Assembly: GCF_023740735.1 (NCBI RefSeq)
Contig: NZ_JAMRXH010000006.1
Location: 124,001 to 188,000 of the forward strand
DNA length: 64,000 bases
Source of the DNA: Nocardia sp. CDC159
GTDB taxonomy: Bacteria; Actinomycetota; Actinomycetes; Mycobacteriales; Mycobacteriaceae
Reading direction: 5' to 3'
Position 1 is the first letter of the stretch; every line of letters begins with the position of its first letter. Below are positions 32,738 through 42,382 of the stretch, one piece after another. The notes under the pieces are model-generated. The model was not told where the DNA came from and searched no databases. It saw only the letters and a list, made by a program, of their open reading frames with translations. The translations under genes and the position numbers were made by a program.

Positions 32738-33895
32738 ATGATGATCATGAGCAAGCGAAAGGATCGGCGGTTTCGTTGGGCGCTCGTCGCGGCGGCGCTG
32801 GTGATCGCGTCGGCGACCGGCCTTGCCGCCCCGGCGAACGCCCAGTCGGATTCGCAGCCCGGTGACCTTGTGCGACTCGACGCCCTCCCCGTCGGCTGGG
32901 GCGGCATGGATCGGGGATACAAGCTCACCTACCGCACGGTCGCGCTCGACGGCCGACCGACCACCGCGACGGGCCTGATCTTCCTGCCCGACGGCCACGC
33001 CCCGGACGGCGGTTGGCCGATCGTCGCCTGGGACCACGGCACCAATGGTCTGGCGCCCCGCTGCGGCCTCACCTCCTCCGCCGGAGCCCCGTACGACGCG
33101 CCCGCGCTGCGTCGCGTCAATCGGGCCGGATATGCCGCCGTCGCACCGGATTACCTCGGGCTGAGCCCCGAGTCGCCGGGAGTCCATCCCTACCAGAACA
33201 CCCGCACCGAGGCGACGGTCACGATCGATCTGGTGCGTGCCGCGCGACGGGCCTTCGCCGACCTGTCCACCCGGTGGGCCGTCATGGGCGTCTCGCAAGG
33301 CGGCGGCGCGGCCCTGAGCACCGGGCATCTCGCCGCCACCTACGCCCCCGAACTCGATTTCCGCGCGACCGCCGCGCTGGCACCGGCGTCGCATATCGAG
33401 CAGCTGATGCGGCTGGCCCGCCCGGGCATGCCCGCCGTTCCAGCGCTGAACGGCATGACCGGCGTGGTCGCGGCGGTCCTGGCCGGGATGAGCGCGAACA
33501 GTTCCGGATTCGACATCGGCTCCTACCTCCCCCCCGAGGGACGGCGCATCGTGGCCGAGATATCCACTCGATGCGTCGCGGAATGGCCTGCCACCGTAGG
33601 CGATCGATCCCTCGGCGAGCTGCTGGCACGCCCGCTCGACGATCCCGCCGCCCTCGCTTTCCTCCACGCCTACCTGGCGATCCCGACCGGCGGCTACCGG
33701 CAGCCGGTCTTCATCGGCCAGGGCGTCGCCGACACTTCGGTCCCGCTTCCTCTCACGCTCGCGCTGCTCGCCGAATTCGCCGCGGCCGGGACCCGCTACG
33801 AGTTCGCCACCTTCGACGCCGATCACGACACGATCATGGGGGACGGGTTCGACGCGGGGCTGCGCTTCGTGCAGCGCGCGCTGAACGCGAACTGA
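32738..33895 (+). CDS. Secreted lipase / alpha-beta hydrolase
   Basis: About 385 residues. The ATG at 32738 follows GGGGG at suitable spacing; ATGs at 32741 and 32747 are alternatives. A signal peptide is clear: KRKDRRFRWALVAAALVIA...AAPANAQS. The nucleophile serine is in GVSQGGGAA, the acid is probably the aspartate in GVADTSVP and the histidine is in FDADHDTI. The oxyanion region reads AWDHGTNGLAPRC. The architecture matches the secretory lipase (LIP) family of actinobacteria and fungi. It probably hydrolyses exogenous esters. It converges on the DUF418 gene. Confidence 0.85.
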   Translation: MMIMSKRKDRRFRWALVAAALVIASATGLAAPANAQSDSQPGDLVRLDALPVGWGGMDRGYKLTYRTVALDGRPTTATGLIFLPDGHAPDGGWPIVAWDHGTNGLAPRCGLTSSAGAPYDAPALRRVNRAGYAAVAPDYLGLSPESPGVHPYQNTRTEATVTIDLVRAARRAFADLSTRWAVMGVSQGGGAALSTGHLAATYAPELDFRATAALAPASHIEQLMRLARPGMPAVPALNGMTGVVAAVLAGMSANSSGFDIGSYLPPEGRRIVAEISTRCVAEWPATVGDRSLGELLARPLDDPAALAFLHAYLAIPTGGYRQPVFIGQGVADTSVPLPLTLALLAEFAAAGTRYEFATFDADHDTIMGDGFDAGLRFVQRALNAN

Positions 33896-33927
33896 TCGGC
33901 CCGGCGCGGCGGTCGAACGCCCTGCGG

Positions 33928-35133
33928 CTATCGGTCCGCACGCACCAGCGCCCGATAGCTCGTGTGCCACAGCCACTCCACGGGCCCACGCTCGAACCGG
34001 CGCAGCCACAGATGCGCGAACACCACCATGACCGCGCACACGAACAGATGGATCGCCACGGTGAACGGCACCCGGGCGTCCGCCGAGACGCGTGCGGCGA
34101 GCCCGAGTCCCCAGCCGTAGCACAGCGCCGAGCCAATCAGGTTCTGCAGGATGTAGCAGCTCAAGGCCATTCGCCCGACCTCGGCGAAACGGCGGCCCAC
34201 CCAGCCGGTCCCGGTTCGGTGGGCGTAGAACGCCGCCACCAGCGCCAGGATGCCCAGGGCCACCAGTGGTGCGGTGCCGTAGCGGGTGACCAGGATCAGG
34301 TCGCGCTCCCACAGGCCCAGTGCCAGGTCCAGCGGTGCGGCGACGCCGAATCCGAGGATCAGCAGCCGACGTCGCAGCCGCGCTCCGGTGGCCTCGAACA
34401 GACCCGCGCGAAACAGCCGCGCGCCCAACAGGAACAGCGCGATCGACATGGGGAATACGAACAGTGCCTCGAGCCGGAACAGTCCCGCGTGCTCGAGCCG
34501 GAAGAGCACGAGGTCCCAGAACGAGCCCTCGGCATAGGGATTGGGCCGCGGTGCGTGCGGGGTGAGCGAATCCGATTGGGGCGCGGTCGCCATCCCGACC
34601 GCGAGGATGGTCAGCATCGCCGTGTGGACGGCGGCCGCGCCGATCAGCCAGCGCCGCCGCGCCCGCTCGCCGGTCGCGAGCAGGAACGCGACCACCGCAC
34701 CGGTCGCCGCATAGCCCATCAGCACATCGAATTCGGCGACCAGTACGAAATTGAGTACCCCGTCGAGGAACAGCAGCGCCGCCCGCCACGGATATCCGCC
34801 GGGCCAGGCGCGCCCGGCCCGGGCGGCCGAGCGCTGCTGGATCGCCAGGCCGATGCCGAACATGATGGTCAGCAGGCCGAGGAATTTGCCCTGGGCGAGC
34901 TGTTGCAACACCCGCTCCGCCCACAGCCACCAGCCGTCGGGTGCGTCGAAACGGGTCAGATATCCGACCAGACCGGCCGGGTTGGTGAGGATCCAGACAT
35001 TGGTGCCCAGCGTGCCGAGGATGGCGATGCCTCGCAGCACATCCAGGGCGGGTAATCGGGTGGGGCGTGAAGCAGGTTGGGCGACAGCGATATTCGGGTC
35101 ACCGGCGGAGGTGGGCGTATGCGATTCGGGCAT
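33928..35133 (-). CDS. DUF418 integral membrane protein
   Basis: A 401-residue protein with about 9-10 hydrophobic helices. The N-terminal [22 protein letters not shown] and the C-terminal DUF418 core ([40 protein letters not shown]...[17 protein letters not shown]) are diagnostic. The function of DUF418 is unknown; the YeiB-like fold resembles membrane acyltransferases. The ATG at 35133 is only eight bases from a 20-bp perfect palindrome, so expression is probably tightly regulated. No dedicated regulator gene is adjacent. Confidence 0.87.
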   Translation of the reverse strand: MPESHTPTSAGDPNIAVAQPASRPTRLPALDVLRGIAILGTLGTNVWILTNPAGLVGYLTRFDAPDGWWLWAERVLQQLAQGKFLGLLTIMFGIGLAIQQRSAARAGRAWPGGYPWRAALLFLDGVLNFVLVAEFDVLMGYAATGAVVAFLLATGERARRRWLIGAAAVHTAMLTILAVGMATAPQSDSLTPHAPRPNPYAEGSFWDLVLFRLEHAGLFRLEALFVFPMSIALFLLGARLFRAGLFEATGARLRRRLLILGFGVAAPLDLALGLWERDLILVTRYGTAPLVALGILALVAAFYAHRTGTGWVGRRFAEVGRMALSCYILQNLIGSALCYGWGLGLAARVSADARVPFTVAIHLFVCAVMVVFAHLWLRRFERGPVEWLWHTSYRALVRADR

Positions 35134-35141
35134 GGCCCCAT

Positions 35142-35161
35142 TCTCATACGATCGTATGAGA
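35142..35161. promoter_or_regulatory. 20-bp perfect palindrome at the DUF418 promoter
   Basis: TCTCATACGATCGTATGAGA is symmetric over all 20 bases and ends eight bases upstream of the DUF418 start. Its length and centre suit a TetR-type dimer. It may also affect the dop promoter region about 100 bp away on the other side. Confidence 0.65.
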
Positions 35162-35262
35162 GTGCGCATCAACCCAGCGGTTGACCTGCGCTACGCCCTG
35201 CGGCCGACCCGCCGTGGGGCCGACGGCACCGGTGGCCCCGCCCGGGTTGGGCATTCGTCGCC

Positions 35263-35268
35263 TAGGCT
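35263..35268 (+). promoter_or_regulatory. Probable -10 element of a leaderless dop promoter
   Basis: TAGGCT lies seven bases before the dop ATG at 35276 and there is no Shine-Dalgarno, as at several other genes in the window. Confidence 0.5.
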
Positions 35269-35275
35269 CGAACCC

Positions 35276-36775
35276 ATGCAGCGCATCATCGGAATCGAGG
35301 TCGAGTACGGCATTTCCACGCCCACCGAGCCCTCGGCCAACCCGATTCTCACGTCCACCCAGGCGGTGCTCGCCTATGCGGCGGCGGAAGGAGTGCCCCG
35401 GGCCAAGCGCACGCGGTGGGACTACGAGGTGGAATCGCCGCTGCGCGACGCGCGTGGTTTCGACCTGGGGCGGCTGAACGGTCCGGCGCCCGTGATCGAC
35501 GCCGACGAGGTCGGCGCGGCCAATATGATCCTCACCAACGGCGCCCGCCTCTACGTGGACCACGCCCACCCCGAATACTCCGCCCCCGAGGTCACCGACC
35601 CGCTGGACGCGGTGATCTGGGACAAGGCCGGTGAGCGCGTGATGGAGGCCGCGGCCCGCTACGCCTCGAGCGTGCCCGGTGCGCCGCGCATGCAGCTGTA
35701 CAAGAACAACGTCGACGGCAAGGGCGCCTCCTACGGCACCCACGAGAACTACCTGATGAGCCGGGAGACGCCGTTCAACCAGATCATCGTCGGGCTCACG
35801 CCGTTCTTCGTCTCGCGCCAGGTGGTGTCCGGTTCGGGGCGCGTCGGCATCGGGCAGTCCGGCGATCAGGCCGGATTCCAGCTGTCCCAGCGCGCGGACT
35901 ACATCGAGGTCGAGGTCGGGCTGGAGACCACGCTCAAGCGCGGCATCATCAACACCCGCGACGAACCGCACGCCGACGCCGACAAGTACCGCCGCCTGCA
36001 CGTCATCATCGGTGACGCGAATCTGGCCGAGTGGTCGACCTATCTGAAGGTCGGAACCACCGCGCTGGTCCTCGACCTCATCGAGGGCGGGGAGGATCTG
36101 TCGGATCTGCAGCTGGCCCGCCCGGTCACCGCCGTCCATCAGATCAGCCACGATCCCACCCTGCGCGCCACGGTCGCGCTGGTGGACGGGCGCGAGCTGA
36201 CCGGCCTGGCGCTGCAGCGGGTATATCTGGACCGGGTGGAGAAGTTCCACGGCCGCCAGGGCACCGACGACGCCCGCGTCACCGACATCCTGGAGAAGTG
36301 GGCGCACGTGCTCGACCTGCTCGAGCGCGACCCGCTGGAGACCGCGCACCTGCTCGACTGGACGGCCAAGCTGCGCCTGCTCGAGGGCATGCGCAGCCGC
36401 GAGGGCCTGGGCTGGGCGGCACCGAAACTGCACCTGATGGATCTGCAGTACTCCGATGTGCGGCTGGACAAGGGCCTGTACAACCGGCTCGTCGCGCGCG
36501 GTTCGATGCAGCGGCTGGTGAGCGAGCAGCAGGTGGTCGACGCGATGACCAACCCGCCGACCGACACCCGCGCCTACTTCCGCGGCGAATGCCTGCGCCG
36601 GTTCGGGGCCGATATCGCCGCGGCCAGTTGGGATTCGGTCATCTTCGATCTGGGCGGGGACTCGCTGGTGCGCATCCCCACCCTGGAACCGCGCCGCGGT
36701 ACGAAATCGCATGTGGGCAAGCTGCTCGACGGCGTGGACACGGCCGCGCAACTGGTCGAGCAGCTGACCACGTAG
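35276..36775 (+). CDS. dop: Pup deamidase / depupylase
   Basis: A 499-residue carboxylate-amine ligase-like protein. It opens with [23 protein letters not shown]. The segment [37 protein letters not shown] is the 'Dop loop' that separates Dop from PafA. The catalytic aspartate is in [23 protein letters not shown] and [19 protein letters not shown] blocks bind ATP and metal. Dop deamidates the C-terminal Gln of Pup and removes Pup from substrates. It heads the dop-pup-prcB-prcA group; the gap to pup is 172 bases with regulatory structures. Confidence 0.95.
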   Translation: MQRIIGIEVEYGISTPTEPSANPILTSTQAVLAYAAAEGVPRAKRTRWDYEVESPLRDARGFDLGRLNGPAPVIDADEVGAANMILTNGARLYVDHAHPEYSAPEVTDPLDAVIWDKAGERVMEAAARYASSVPGAPRMQLYKNNVDGKGASYGTHENYLMSRETPFNQIIVGLTPFFVSRQVVSGSGRVGIGQSGDQAGFQLSQRADYIEVEVGLETTLKRGIINTRDEPHADADKYRRLHVIIGDANLAEWSTYLKVGTTALVLDLIEGGEDLSDLQLARPVTAVHQISHDPTLRATVALVDGRELTGLALQRVYLDRVEKFHGRQGTDDARVTDILEKWAHVLDLLERDPLETAHLLDWTAKLRLLEGMRSREGLGWAAPKLHLMDLQYSDVRLDKGLYNRLVARGSMQRLVSEQQVVDAMTNPPTDTRAYFRGECLRRFGADIAAASWDSVIFDLGGDSLVRIPTLEPRRGTKSHVGKLLDGVDTAAQLVEQLTT

Positions 36776-36837
36776 GCATGTGATCTGCGCGACTTCCGGT
36801 ACGTTCGTCCAGGCTGCCGCATGGTTGCGGCGGAGCC

Positions 36838-36849
36838 ACATTGCAATGT
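36838..36849. promoter_or_regulatory. 12-bp palindrome upstream of pup
   Basis: ACATTGCAATGT is perfectly symmetric and lies 99 bases before the pup start. TTGACG at 36883-36888 downstream is a possible -35 box, so this may be an operator of an internal promoter. Confidence 0.35.
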
Positions 36850-36890
36850 AATCCGGCCAGTTGTCGCCGCTGCTGGGTAGTGTTGACGTA

Positions 36891-36917
36891 CGAGCATCGG
36901 ATTTTCTCCGATGCTCG
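36891..36917 (+). promoter_or_regulatory. Perfect 11-bp hairpin in the pup leader
   Basis: CGAGCATCGGA (36891-36901) pairs with TCCGATGCTCG (36907-36917) over a TTTTC loop. It ends 13-14 bases before the AGAGGAGG ribosome-binding site of pup. It could be an mRNA-stabilising hairpin, a processing site or an operator overlapping a promoter with TTGACG at 36883. Confidence 0.6.
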
Positions 36918-36947
36918 CCGATATCAGTACAGAGGAGGTCGGCTGCT

Positions 36948-37142
36948 ATGGCACAAGAGCAGACCAAGCGCGCCGGTGGCGGCGACGAGGACGACGACGC
37001 CGTCGGCGTCGATGCCGCGGGACAGGAGCGTCGCGAGAAACTGGCGGAGGAAACCGACGACCTACTCGACGAGATCGATGATGTGCTCGAGGAGAACGCG
37101 GAAGACTTCGTGCGCGCATACGTTCAGAAAGGCGGCCAGTGA
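36948..37142 (+). CDS. pup: Prokaryotic ubiquitin-like protein
   Basis: A 64-residue, highly acidic, intrinsically disordered protein starting [17 protein letters not shown] and ending AYVQKGGQ. The C-terminal Gln must be deamidated by Dop before PafA attaches it to lysines. The helix-forming central part ([25 protein letters not shown]) is the Mpa-binding coiled-coil segment. The ATG follows AGAGGAGG; the stop overlaps the prcB GTG start (GTGA). Confidence 0.96.
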   Translation: MAQEQTKRAGGGDEDDDAVGVDAAGQERREKLAEETDDLLDEIDDVLEENAEDFVRAYVQKGGQ

Positions 37143-37996
37143 CATCGGGTGACCCCTTGCGGCTCCTTCACACGGGGTACGCCCTGTCCTCCTTCTCCGA
37201 ATACCTGCGGAACTACGCTCCGGAACTGTTGCCCGGCAACGGTTTCGGGCGTGTCGTCGCCGCCTCCTCTGGGGCGGCGGCGAGCGACATCGCACCGCAC
37301 GGCACCACGATCGTCGCGGTGAGCTATCGCGGCGGTGTGCTCATCGCGGGCGACCGGCGGGCCACCCAGGGCAACCTGGTGGCCAATCGGGACATGGAGA
37401 AGGTCTACATCACCGACAGCTTCTCCGCGGCCGGTATAGCCGGTACCGCGGGGGTGGCGGTGGAGATGATCCGGCTGTTCGCCGTGGAACTGGAGCATTA
37501 CGAGAAGATCGAGGGCGTGCCCCTGACCTTCGACGGCAAGGCCAACAAGCTGTCGAAGATGGTGCGCGACAATCTGCCCGCGGCCATGCAGGGTTTGGCG
37601 GTGGTGCCCATTCTGGTCGGCTACGACCTCGAGGCCACCGACCCCGACCGCGCCGGTCGCATCGTGTCCTACGACGTGGTCGGCGGCCGCAGCGAGGAGC
37701 GTTTCGGTTACACCGCGGTCGGATCGGGCTCGATGTTCGCCAAGACGTCGTTGAAGAAGACCTACCACCGCGACATCGATTCCGATCGCGCGCTGCGCAT
37801 CGCCATCGAGGCGCTCGCCGACGCCTCCGACGACGACACCGCCACCGGCGGTCCCGACCTGCTGCGCAATATCTTCCCGACGGCGGTCGTGATCGATGCC
37901 GAAGGGGCCGAAGAGGTTTCGGAGGCGCGGTTGGCCGAGATCGCCCGAACCATCATGGACGAGCGGGCGGCGGAGGAAGGGAGTGCCCGGGCATGA
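37139..37996 (+). CDS. prcB: 20S proteasome beta subunit
   Basis: 285 residues. A 55-residue propeptide ends at HG and the catalytic threonine is Thr56 (APHG then [11 protein letters not shown]). The body has [24 protein letters not shown] and [23 protein letters not shown], all standard for actinobacterial PrcB. It forms the two inner proteolytic rings. GTG start overlapping pup; the stop overlaps prcA (ATGA), so pup-prcB-prcA are coupled. Confidence 0.95.
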   Translation: MTSGDPLRLLHTGYALSSFSEYLRNYAPELLPGNGFGRVVAASSGAAASDIAPHGTTIVAVSYRGGVLIAGDRRATQGNLVANRDMEKVYITDSFSAAGIAGTAGVAVEMIRLFAVELEHYEKIEGVPLTFDGKANKLSKMVRDNLPAAMQGLAVVPILVGYDLEATDPDRAGRIVSYDVVGGRSEERFGYTAVGSGSMFAKTSLKKTYHRDIDSDRALRIAIEALADASDDDTATGGPDLLRNIFPTAVVIDAEGAEEVSEARLAEIARTIMDERAAEEGSARA

Positions 37997-38772
37997 CACT
38001 GCCGTACTACGCGTCGGCCGAACAGATCATGCGCGACAAGACCGAACTTGCGCGCAAGGGCATCGCACGGGGCCGCAGTGTCGTGGTGTTGGTGTACGAC
38101 AAGGGTGTGCTGTTCGTCGCGGAGAATCCGTCGGCGACGCTGCACAAGGTGAGTGAGCTCTACGACCGGGTGGGGTTCGCCGCGGTCGGCAAGTACAACG
38201 AGTTCGAGAACCTGCGCCGGCACGGCATCCTGCAGGCCGATCTGCGCGGCTACCAGTTCGACCGCCGCGATGTGACCGGCCGAATGCTGGCCAACATGTT
38301 CGCCTCGCTGCTCGGCTCGATCTTCACCGATCAGCTCAAGCCCTTCGAGGTCGAGCTGTGCATCGCCGAGGTCGGCTATCCGGAGCAGGATCCGAATTCG
38401 GTGCTGTTCCGGGTCAACTTCGACGGCTCCATCGTCGACGAGCGGGAATTCGTGGTGATGGGCGGCACCACCGAGCCCATCGTGACCGCGCTCAAGTCCT
38501 CGTACCGGCCCGGGCTGGAGCTGAGCGCGGCCCTGACCGTCGCGGTGGACGCGCTGCAGAAGGCGACCCCCGAGGGCGCCGACAAGGACAAGCGCAGCCT
38601 GGGCGTCGGCACGCTCGAGGTGGCGACGCTGGAGCAGGCCCGGCCGCGCCGGGCCTTCCGCCGCATCTCCCGGGTCAACCTGGAGAACCTGCTGGCCGGT
38701 GGGTCGGGCCAGGTCGCGGCGAAGGAGGGCGGCGACGAGCCGGAGACGCCCTCGGCGGGCGATCCCAGCTGA
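37993..38772 (+). CDS. prcA: 20S proteasome alpha subunit
   Basis: 259 residues: [46 protein letters not shown] is the conserved N-terminal gate and first strands, followed by [31 protein letters not shown]. The outer rings gate entry and bind the Mpa ATPase, which is not in this window. The C-terminal 50 residues are charged and variable. It ends the operon; a strong terminator follows 33 bases later. Confidence 0.95.
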   Translation: MTLPYYASAEQIMRDKTELARKGIARGRSVVVLVYDKGVLFVAENPSATLHKVSELYDRVGFAAVGKYNEFENLRRHGILQADLRGYQFDRRDVTGRMLANMFASLLGSIFTDQLKPFEVELCIAEVGYPEQDPNSVLFRVNFDGSIVDEREFVVMGGTTEPIVTALKSSYRPGLELSAALTVAVDALQKATPEGADKDKRSLGVGTLEVATLEQARPRRAFRRISRVNLENLLAGGSGQVAAKEGGDEPETPSAGDPS

Positions 38773-38805
38773 GAACGCGCCCGGAAACGAGGAAACAAGT
38801 GTGAC

Positions 38806-38848
38806 CCGGATCCCTTGCACTCGATGGTCGCGAGTGCAAGGGATCCGG
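38806..38848 (+). terminator. Strong hairpin terminator after prcA
   Basis: CCGGATCCCTTGCACTCG (38806-38823) and CGAGTGCAAGGGATCCGG (38831-38848) form a perfect 18-bp stem with a seven-base loop. There is no long T-run behind it, which is common for actinobacterial terminators. Confidence 0.8.
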
Positions 38849-38956
38849 TCATTTCGGCCGTTCTCGGCCGGTCACCGTTAACATCTCCGGCGAAATCGTT
38901 GCGAAGACGTATGCATTACCTCGCTCGCACAGCCACTTTCGGGCATGGCATGGCTG

Positions 38957-38962
38957 TAATGT
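38957..38962 (+). promoter_or_regulatory. Probable -10 element of a leaderless pafA promoter
   Basis: TAATGT lies seven bases before the pafA GTG at 38970, without a Shine-Dalgarno. It shows that pafA is transcribed separately from prcBA, consistent with the terminator at 38806-38848. Confidence 0.5.
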
Positions 38963-38969
38963 CGATAGT

Positions 38970-40328
38970 GTGCAGCGACGAATCATGGGGATCGAAACCG
39001 AATTCGGGGTGACGTGCACGTTCCACGGTCACCGTCGGTTGAGCCCTGACGAGGTGGCCCGCTATCTGTTCCGCCGGGTGGTTTCCTGGGGCCGTAGCTC
39101 GAACGTATTCCTCCGCAACGGCGCCCGGCTCTACCTCGATGTCGGTTCCCATCCGGAGTACGCCACGGCCGAATGCGACAGCCTGGTGCAGCTGGTCACC
39201 CACGATCGCGCGGGTGAGCGGGTGCTCGAGGAGCTGTTGATCGATGCCGAGCAGCGCCTGGCCGAAGAGGGTATCGGCGGGGACATCTACCTGTTCAAGA
39301 ACAACACCGATTCGGCGGGCAACTCCTACGGCTGCCACGAGAACTTCCTGGTCGTGCGGGCCGGCGAATTCTCCCGGATCTCCGATGTGCTGCTGCCGTT
39401 CCTGGTTACCCGCCAGCTCATCTGCGGTGCGGGCAAGGTGCTGCAGACCCCGAAGGCGGCCACGTTCTGCCTGTCGCAGCGGGCCGAGCACATCTGGGAG
39501 GGCGTCTCCTCGGCGACCACCCGCTCGCGGCCGATCATCAACACCCGCGACGAGCCGCACGCCGACGCCGAGAAGTACCGGCGTCTGCACGTCATCGTCG
39601 GCGACTCGAACATGTCCGAGACCACCACGATGCTCAAGGTCGGCACGGCCGCGCTGGTGTTGGAGATGATCGAGGCGGGCGTCTCGTTCCGAGATTTCGC
39701 TCTGGACAACCCGATTCGTGCCATCCGCGAGGTCAGCCACGATCTGACCGGCCGCCGCCCCGTGCGGCTGGCGGGCGGCCGCCAGGCCAGCGCCCTGGAT
39801 ATCCAGCGCGAGTACTACGCCCGCGCGGTCGAACATCTGCGCAATCGCGAGCGCGATCCGCAGGTCGACGCGGTGGTGGACCTGTGGGGCCGCACCCTGG
39901 ACGCGGTCGAGGCCCAGGATTTCGCCAAGGTCGACACCGAGATCGACTGGGTGATCAAGCGCAAGCTCTTCCAGCGCTACCAGGACCGCTACAACATGGA
40001 CCTGTCCGACCCCAAGATCGCCCAGCTCGACCTGGCCTACCACGACATCAAGCGCGGCCGCGGCGTCTTCGACCTGCTCCAGCGCAAGGGCCTGGCCAAA
40101 CGCGTCACCGAGGACGACGCCGTTGACGCGGCCGTCACCACCCCACCCCAGACCACCCGAGCCAAACTCCGCGGCGACTTCATCACCGCCGCCCAGGAGG
40201 CCGGGCGCGACTTCACCGTCGACTGGGTCCACCTCAAGCTGAACGACCAGGCCCAGCGCACCGTGCTGTGCAAGGACCCGTTCCGCTCGGTGGACGAACG
40301 CGTGGATCGGCTGATCGCCTCGATGTGA
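38970..40328 (+). CDS. pafA: Pup-protein ligase
   Basis: A 452-residue ligase related to Dop and glutamine synthetase. It begins [20 protein letters not shown] (GTG start) and lacks the Dop loop. The key aspartate is in [39 protein letters not shown] and [28 protein letters not shown] contribute to ATP and metal binding. It couples the deamidated C-terminus of Pup to target lysines. The next gene is 63 bases downstream. Confidence 0.95.
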   Translation: MQRRIMGIETEFGVTCTFHGHRRLSPDEVARYLFRRVVSWGRSSNVFLRNGARLYLDVGSHPEYATAECDSLVQLVTHDRAGERVLEELLIDAEQRLAEEGIGGDIYLFKNNTDSAGNSYGCHENFLVVRAGEFSRISDVLLPFLVTRQLICGAGKVLQTPKAATFCLSQRAEHIWEGVSSATTRSRPIINTRDEPHADAEKYRRLHVIVGDSNMSETTTMLKVGTAALVLEMIEAGVSFRDFALDNPIRAIREVSHDLTGRRPVRLAGGRQASALDIQREYYARAVEHLRNRERDPQVDAVVDLWGRTLDAVEAQDFAKVDTEIDWVIKRKLFQRYQDRYNMDLSDPKIAQLDLAYHDIKRGRGVFDLLQRKGLAKRVTEDDAVDAAVTTPPQTTRAKLRGDFITAAQEAGRDFTVDWVHLKLNDQAQRTVLCKDPFRSVDERVDRLIASM

Positions 40329-40391
40329 CCGTCCCGGAAAAAGTGGGTATGGCTGCGCATCGATGCGGGGGTGCGCATTACTCTCTATCGG

Positions 40392-41387
40392 GTGGCGATA
40401 TCCAAGGTCGAGCGGCTGATGAATCTGGTCATCGCGCTGTTGTCGACCCGGCAGTTCCTGACCGCGGAGCGGATTCGGGACAGCGTTGCCGGATATGAGG
40501 ATTCCGCCAGTGACGAGGCGTTCAGCCGGATGTTCGAGCGGGACAAGAACGAGTTGCGGGATCTGGGAATTCCGCTGGAGGTGGGGCCGGTCAGCCGGTA
40601 CTCCAGTCAGGAGGGGTATCGGATCAATCGGGATGCCTATGAGCTGCCCGATATCGATCTGACCAGGGAGGAGGCCGCCGCGGTGGCGGTGGCCGTGCAG
40701 TTGTGGGAGTCGCCGGAGCTGGCCGCCGCGGCCGAGGGTGCGCTGTTGAAGTTGCGGGCGGCGGGGGTGCATGTGGAGCCCGATGCCTCGGTGGCGTCGG
40801 TGCCCGCGGTGCCCGCGCGCACCCGGGGGTCGGAGGCCGCGCTGGGGAAGTTGCTGGCCGCCATCGATGCCGGACAAGCCGTTCGGTTCGAACATCGCAT
40901 GTCCCACGGGGCGCCGTATCTGATGCGGGATGTCGAGCCCTGGGGTGTGGTGACCCATCACGGTCGCTGGTATCTGGTCGGCCACGACCGCGATCGCCAG
41001 GCCGTGCGCACGTTCCGGCTCTCGCGCATCGGCGAGGACGTCACCGCCTACGGGCCGGAGAACGTGGTCCACAAGCCCGAGGGGGTGGACCTGCGCCGGA
41101 TCGTCGCCGAGGTGACCGGGGCCGCCCCGGTGACGGGGAGTGCGACGGTCTGGGTGGCCGAGGGCCGCGCCCAGGACATCCGCCGCCTCGGCGCGATCGT
41201 GGAGGAGCGCGAGATCGGCGGGCGGCCCGGTTCCATCGTGGAGGTGCCGGTGCGTTCGCGAGATTGGCTGGCGCGCTTGATCGCCGGGCTCGGGCCCGAT
41301 GCGCTGGTACTCGCCCCGGCCGACCTGCGCGCCGATGTGATCGAGCGGCTGCGATCGGTGCTCGAGCGCACGGAGGTGGGAGCGTGA
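40392..41387 (+). CDS. pafB: WYL-domain transcriptional regulator PafB
   Basis: 331 residues from the GTG at 40392 (AISKVERLMNLVIALLSTRQFLTAERIRDSV), the start shared with mycobacterial PafB; a GTG 21 bases upstream is an alternative. It has an N-terminal winged helix, a WYL domain (PWGVVTHHGRWYLVGHDRDRQAVRTFRLSRI at about residue 180) and a WCX extension. With PafC it activates RecA-independent DNA-damage genes in mycobacteria. GTGA overlap with pafC. Confidence 0.93.
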   Translation: MAISKVERLMNLVIALLSTRQFLTAERIRDSVAGYEDSASDEAFSRMFERDKNELRDLGIPLEVGPVSRYSSQEGYRINRDAYELPDIDLTREEAAAVAVAVQLWESPELAAAAEGALLKLRAAGVHVEPDASVASVPAVPARTRGSEAALGKLLAAIDAGQAVRFEHRMSHGAPYLMRDVEPWGVVTHHGRWYLVGHDRDRQAVRTFRLSRIGEDVTAYGPENVVHKPEGVDLRRIVAEVTGAAPVTGSATVWVAEGRAQDIRRLGAIVEEREIGGRPGSIVEVPVRSRDWLARLIAGLGPDALVLAPADLRADVIERLRSVLERTEVGA

Positions 41388-42382
41388 GCACTCGGCTGTC
41401 GACCCGTCTGTCGCGCCTGCTGAACATGGTCCCCTATTTCCTGGCGAATCCGGGGATCAGCGCCGCCGAGGCCGCGGCGGATCTGGGCGTGACCACCAAA
41501 CAACTGATGAGCGATCTCAATCAGTTGTGGATGTGCGGGCTGCCCGGCTACGGGCCGGGCGATCTGATCGACCTGTCGTTCTCCGAGGAGAGCATCGAGG
41601 TCACCTTCTCCGCGGGTATCGACCGGCCGCTGCGGCTGACCTCCACCGAGGCCACCGCCCTGCTGGTCGCGCTGCGCTCGATCGCCGCGCTGCCGGGCAT
41701 GGTCGACCCCACCGCCGCGCAATCGGCCACGGCCAAGATCGAGGCCGCCATCGCCGGTGACAGCGGCGGGGCCGCGAGCGGCACGGCGGCGTTGGCATTC
41801 GTGGAGGCCCCGGCGGTGACGACGGTCCGCTCGGCCCTGGCGCGTGGACGCGCGCTGCGGCTGGTGTACTACTCGGCCAGTCGCGACGTGGTCTCCGAGC
41901 GGGTGGTCGATCCGATCCGAATCGTGCTGGTGGACAACAACTCCTATCTACAGGCCTGGTGCAGGCAGGCCGAGGGGGTGCGGCTGTTCCGATTCGACCG
42001 CATCGAGGAGGCCACCGAACTCGACGAACCCGCCCATCCGCCCAGCCACGCCACCGACGAGACCGCGGGCCTGGACCTGTTCTCCGACGATCCGGCGGTC
42101 CCGTTGGCGCGCTTGCGGATTCGCTCGGACTACGGTTGGGTTCTGGATCAGTACCCCATGCACCGGATGGCCGTGCACCCCGACGGCAGCGTCGAGGCGA
42201 CCATGCGATTCGCCACACTGGACTGGATGGCGCGGTTGCTGCTGGGATTCGGCTCGGGCGTGACGGTACTGGGTCCAGCGGAGTTGGTGACCGCAGTGCG
42301 TGAGCGTTCCAGTGCCGCCCTGGCCGCCTACGACGAGGCCGGAGTCGAACAGACCGTGATCGAGGAGGTCGGTCCCGCTTGA
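41384..42382 (+). CDS. pafC: WYL-domain transcriptional regulator PafC
   Basis: 332 residues: STRLSTRLSRLLNMVPYFLANPGISAAEAAADLGVTTKQLMSDLNQLW is the winged helix, and VVDPIRIVLVDNNSYLQAWCRQAEGVRLFRFDRI the WYL domain. It forms the PafBC heterodimer with its neighbour. The GTG at 41384 overlaps the pafB stop. The stop overlaps a TTG start of the PanE-like gene (TTGA), so three genes are coupled. Confidence 0.93.
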   Translation: MSTRLSTRLSRLLNMVPYFLANPGISAAEAAADLGVTTKQLMSDLNQLWMCGLPGYGPGDLIDLSFSEESIEVTFSAGIDRPLRLTSTEATALLVALRSIAALPGMVDPTAAQSATAKIEAAIAGDSGGAASGTAALAFVEAPAVTTVRSALARGRALRLVYYSASRDVVSERVVDPIRIVLVDNNSYLQAWCRQAEGVRLFRFDRIEEATELDEPAHPPSHATDETAGLDLFSDDPAVPLARLRIRSDYGWVLDQYPMHRMAVHPDGSVEATMRFATLDWMARLLLGFGSGVTVLGPAELVTAVRERSSAALAAYDEAGVEQTVIEEVGPA

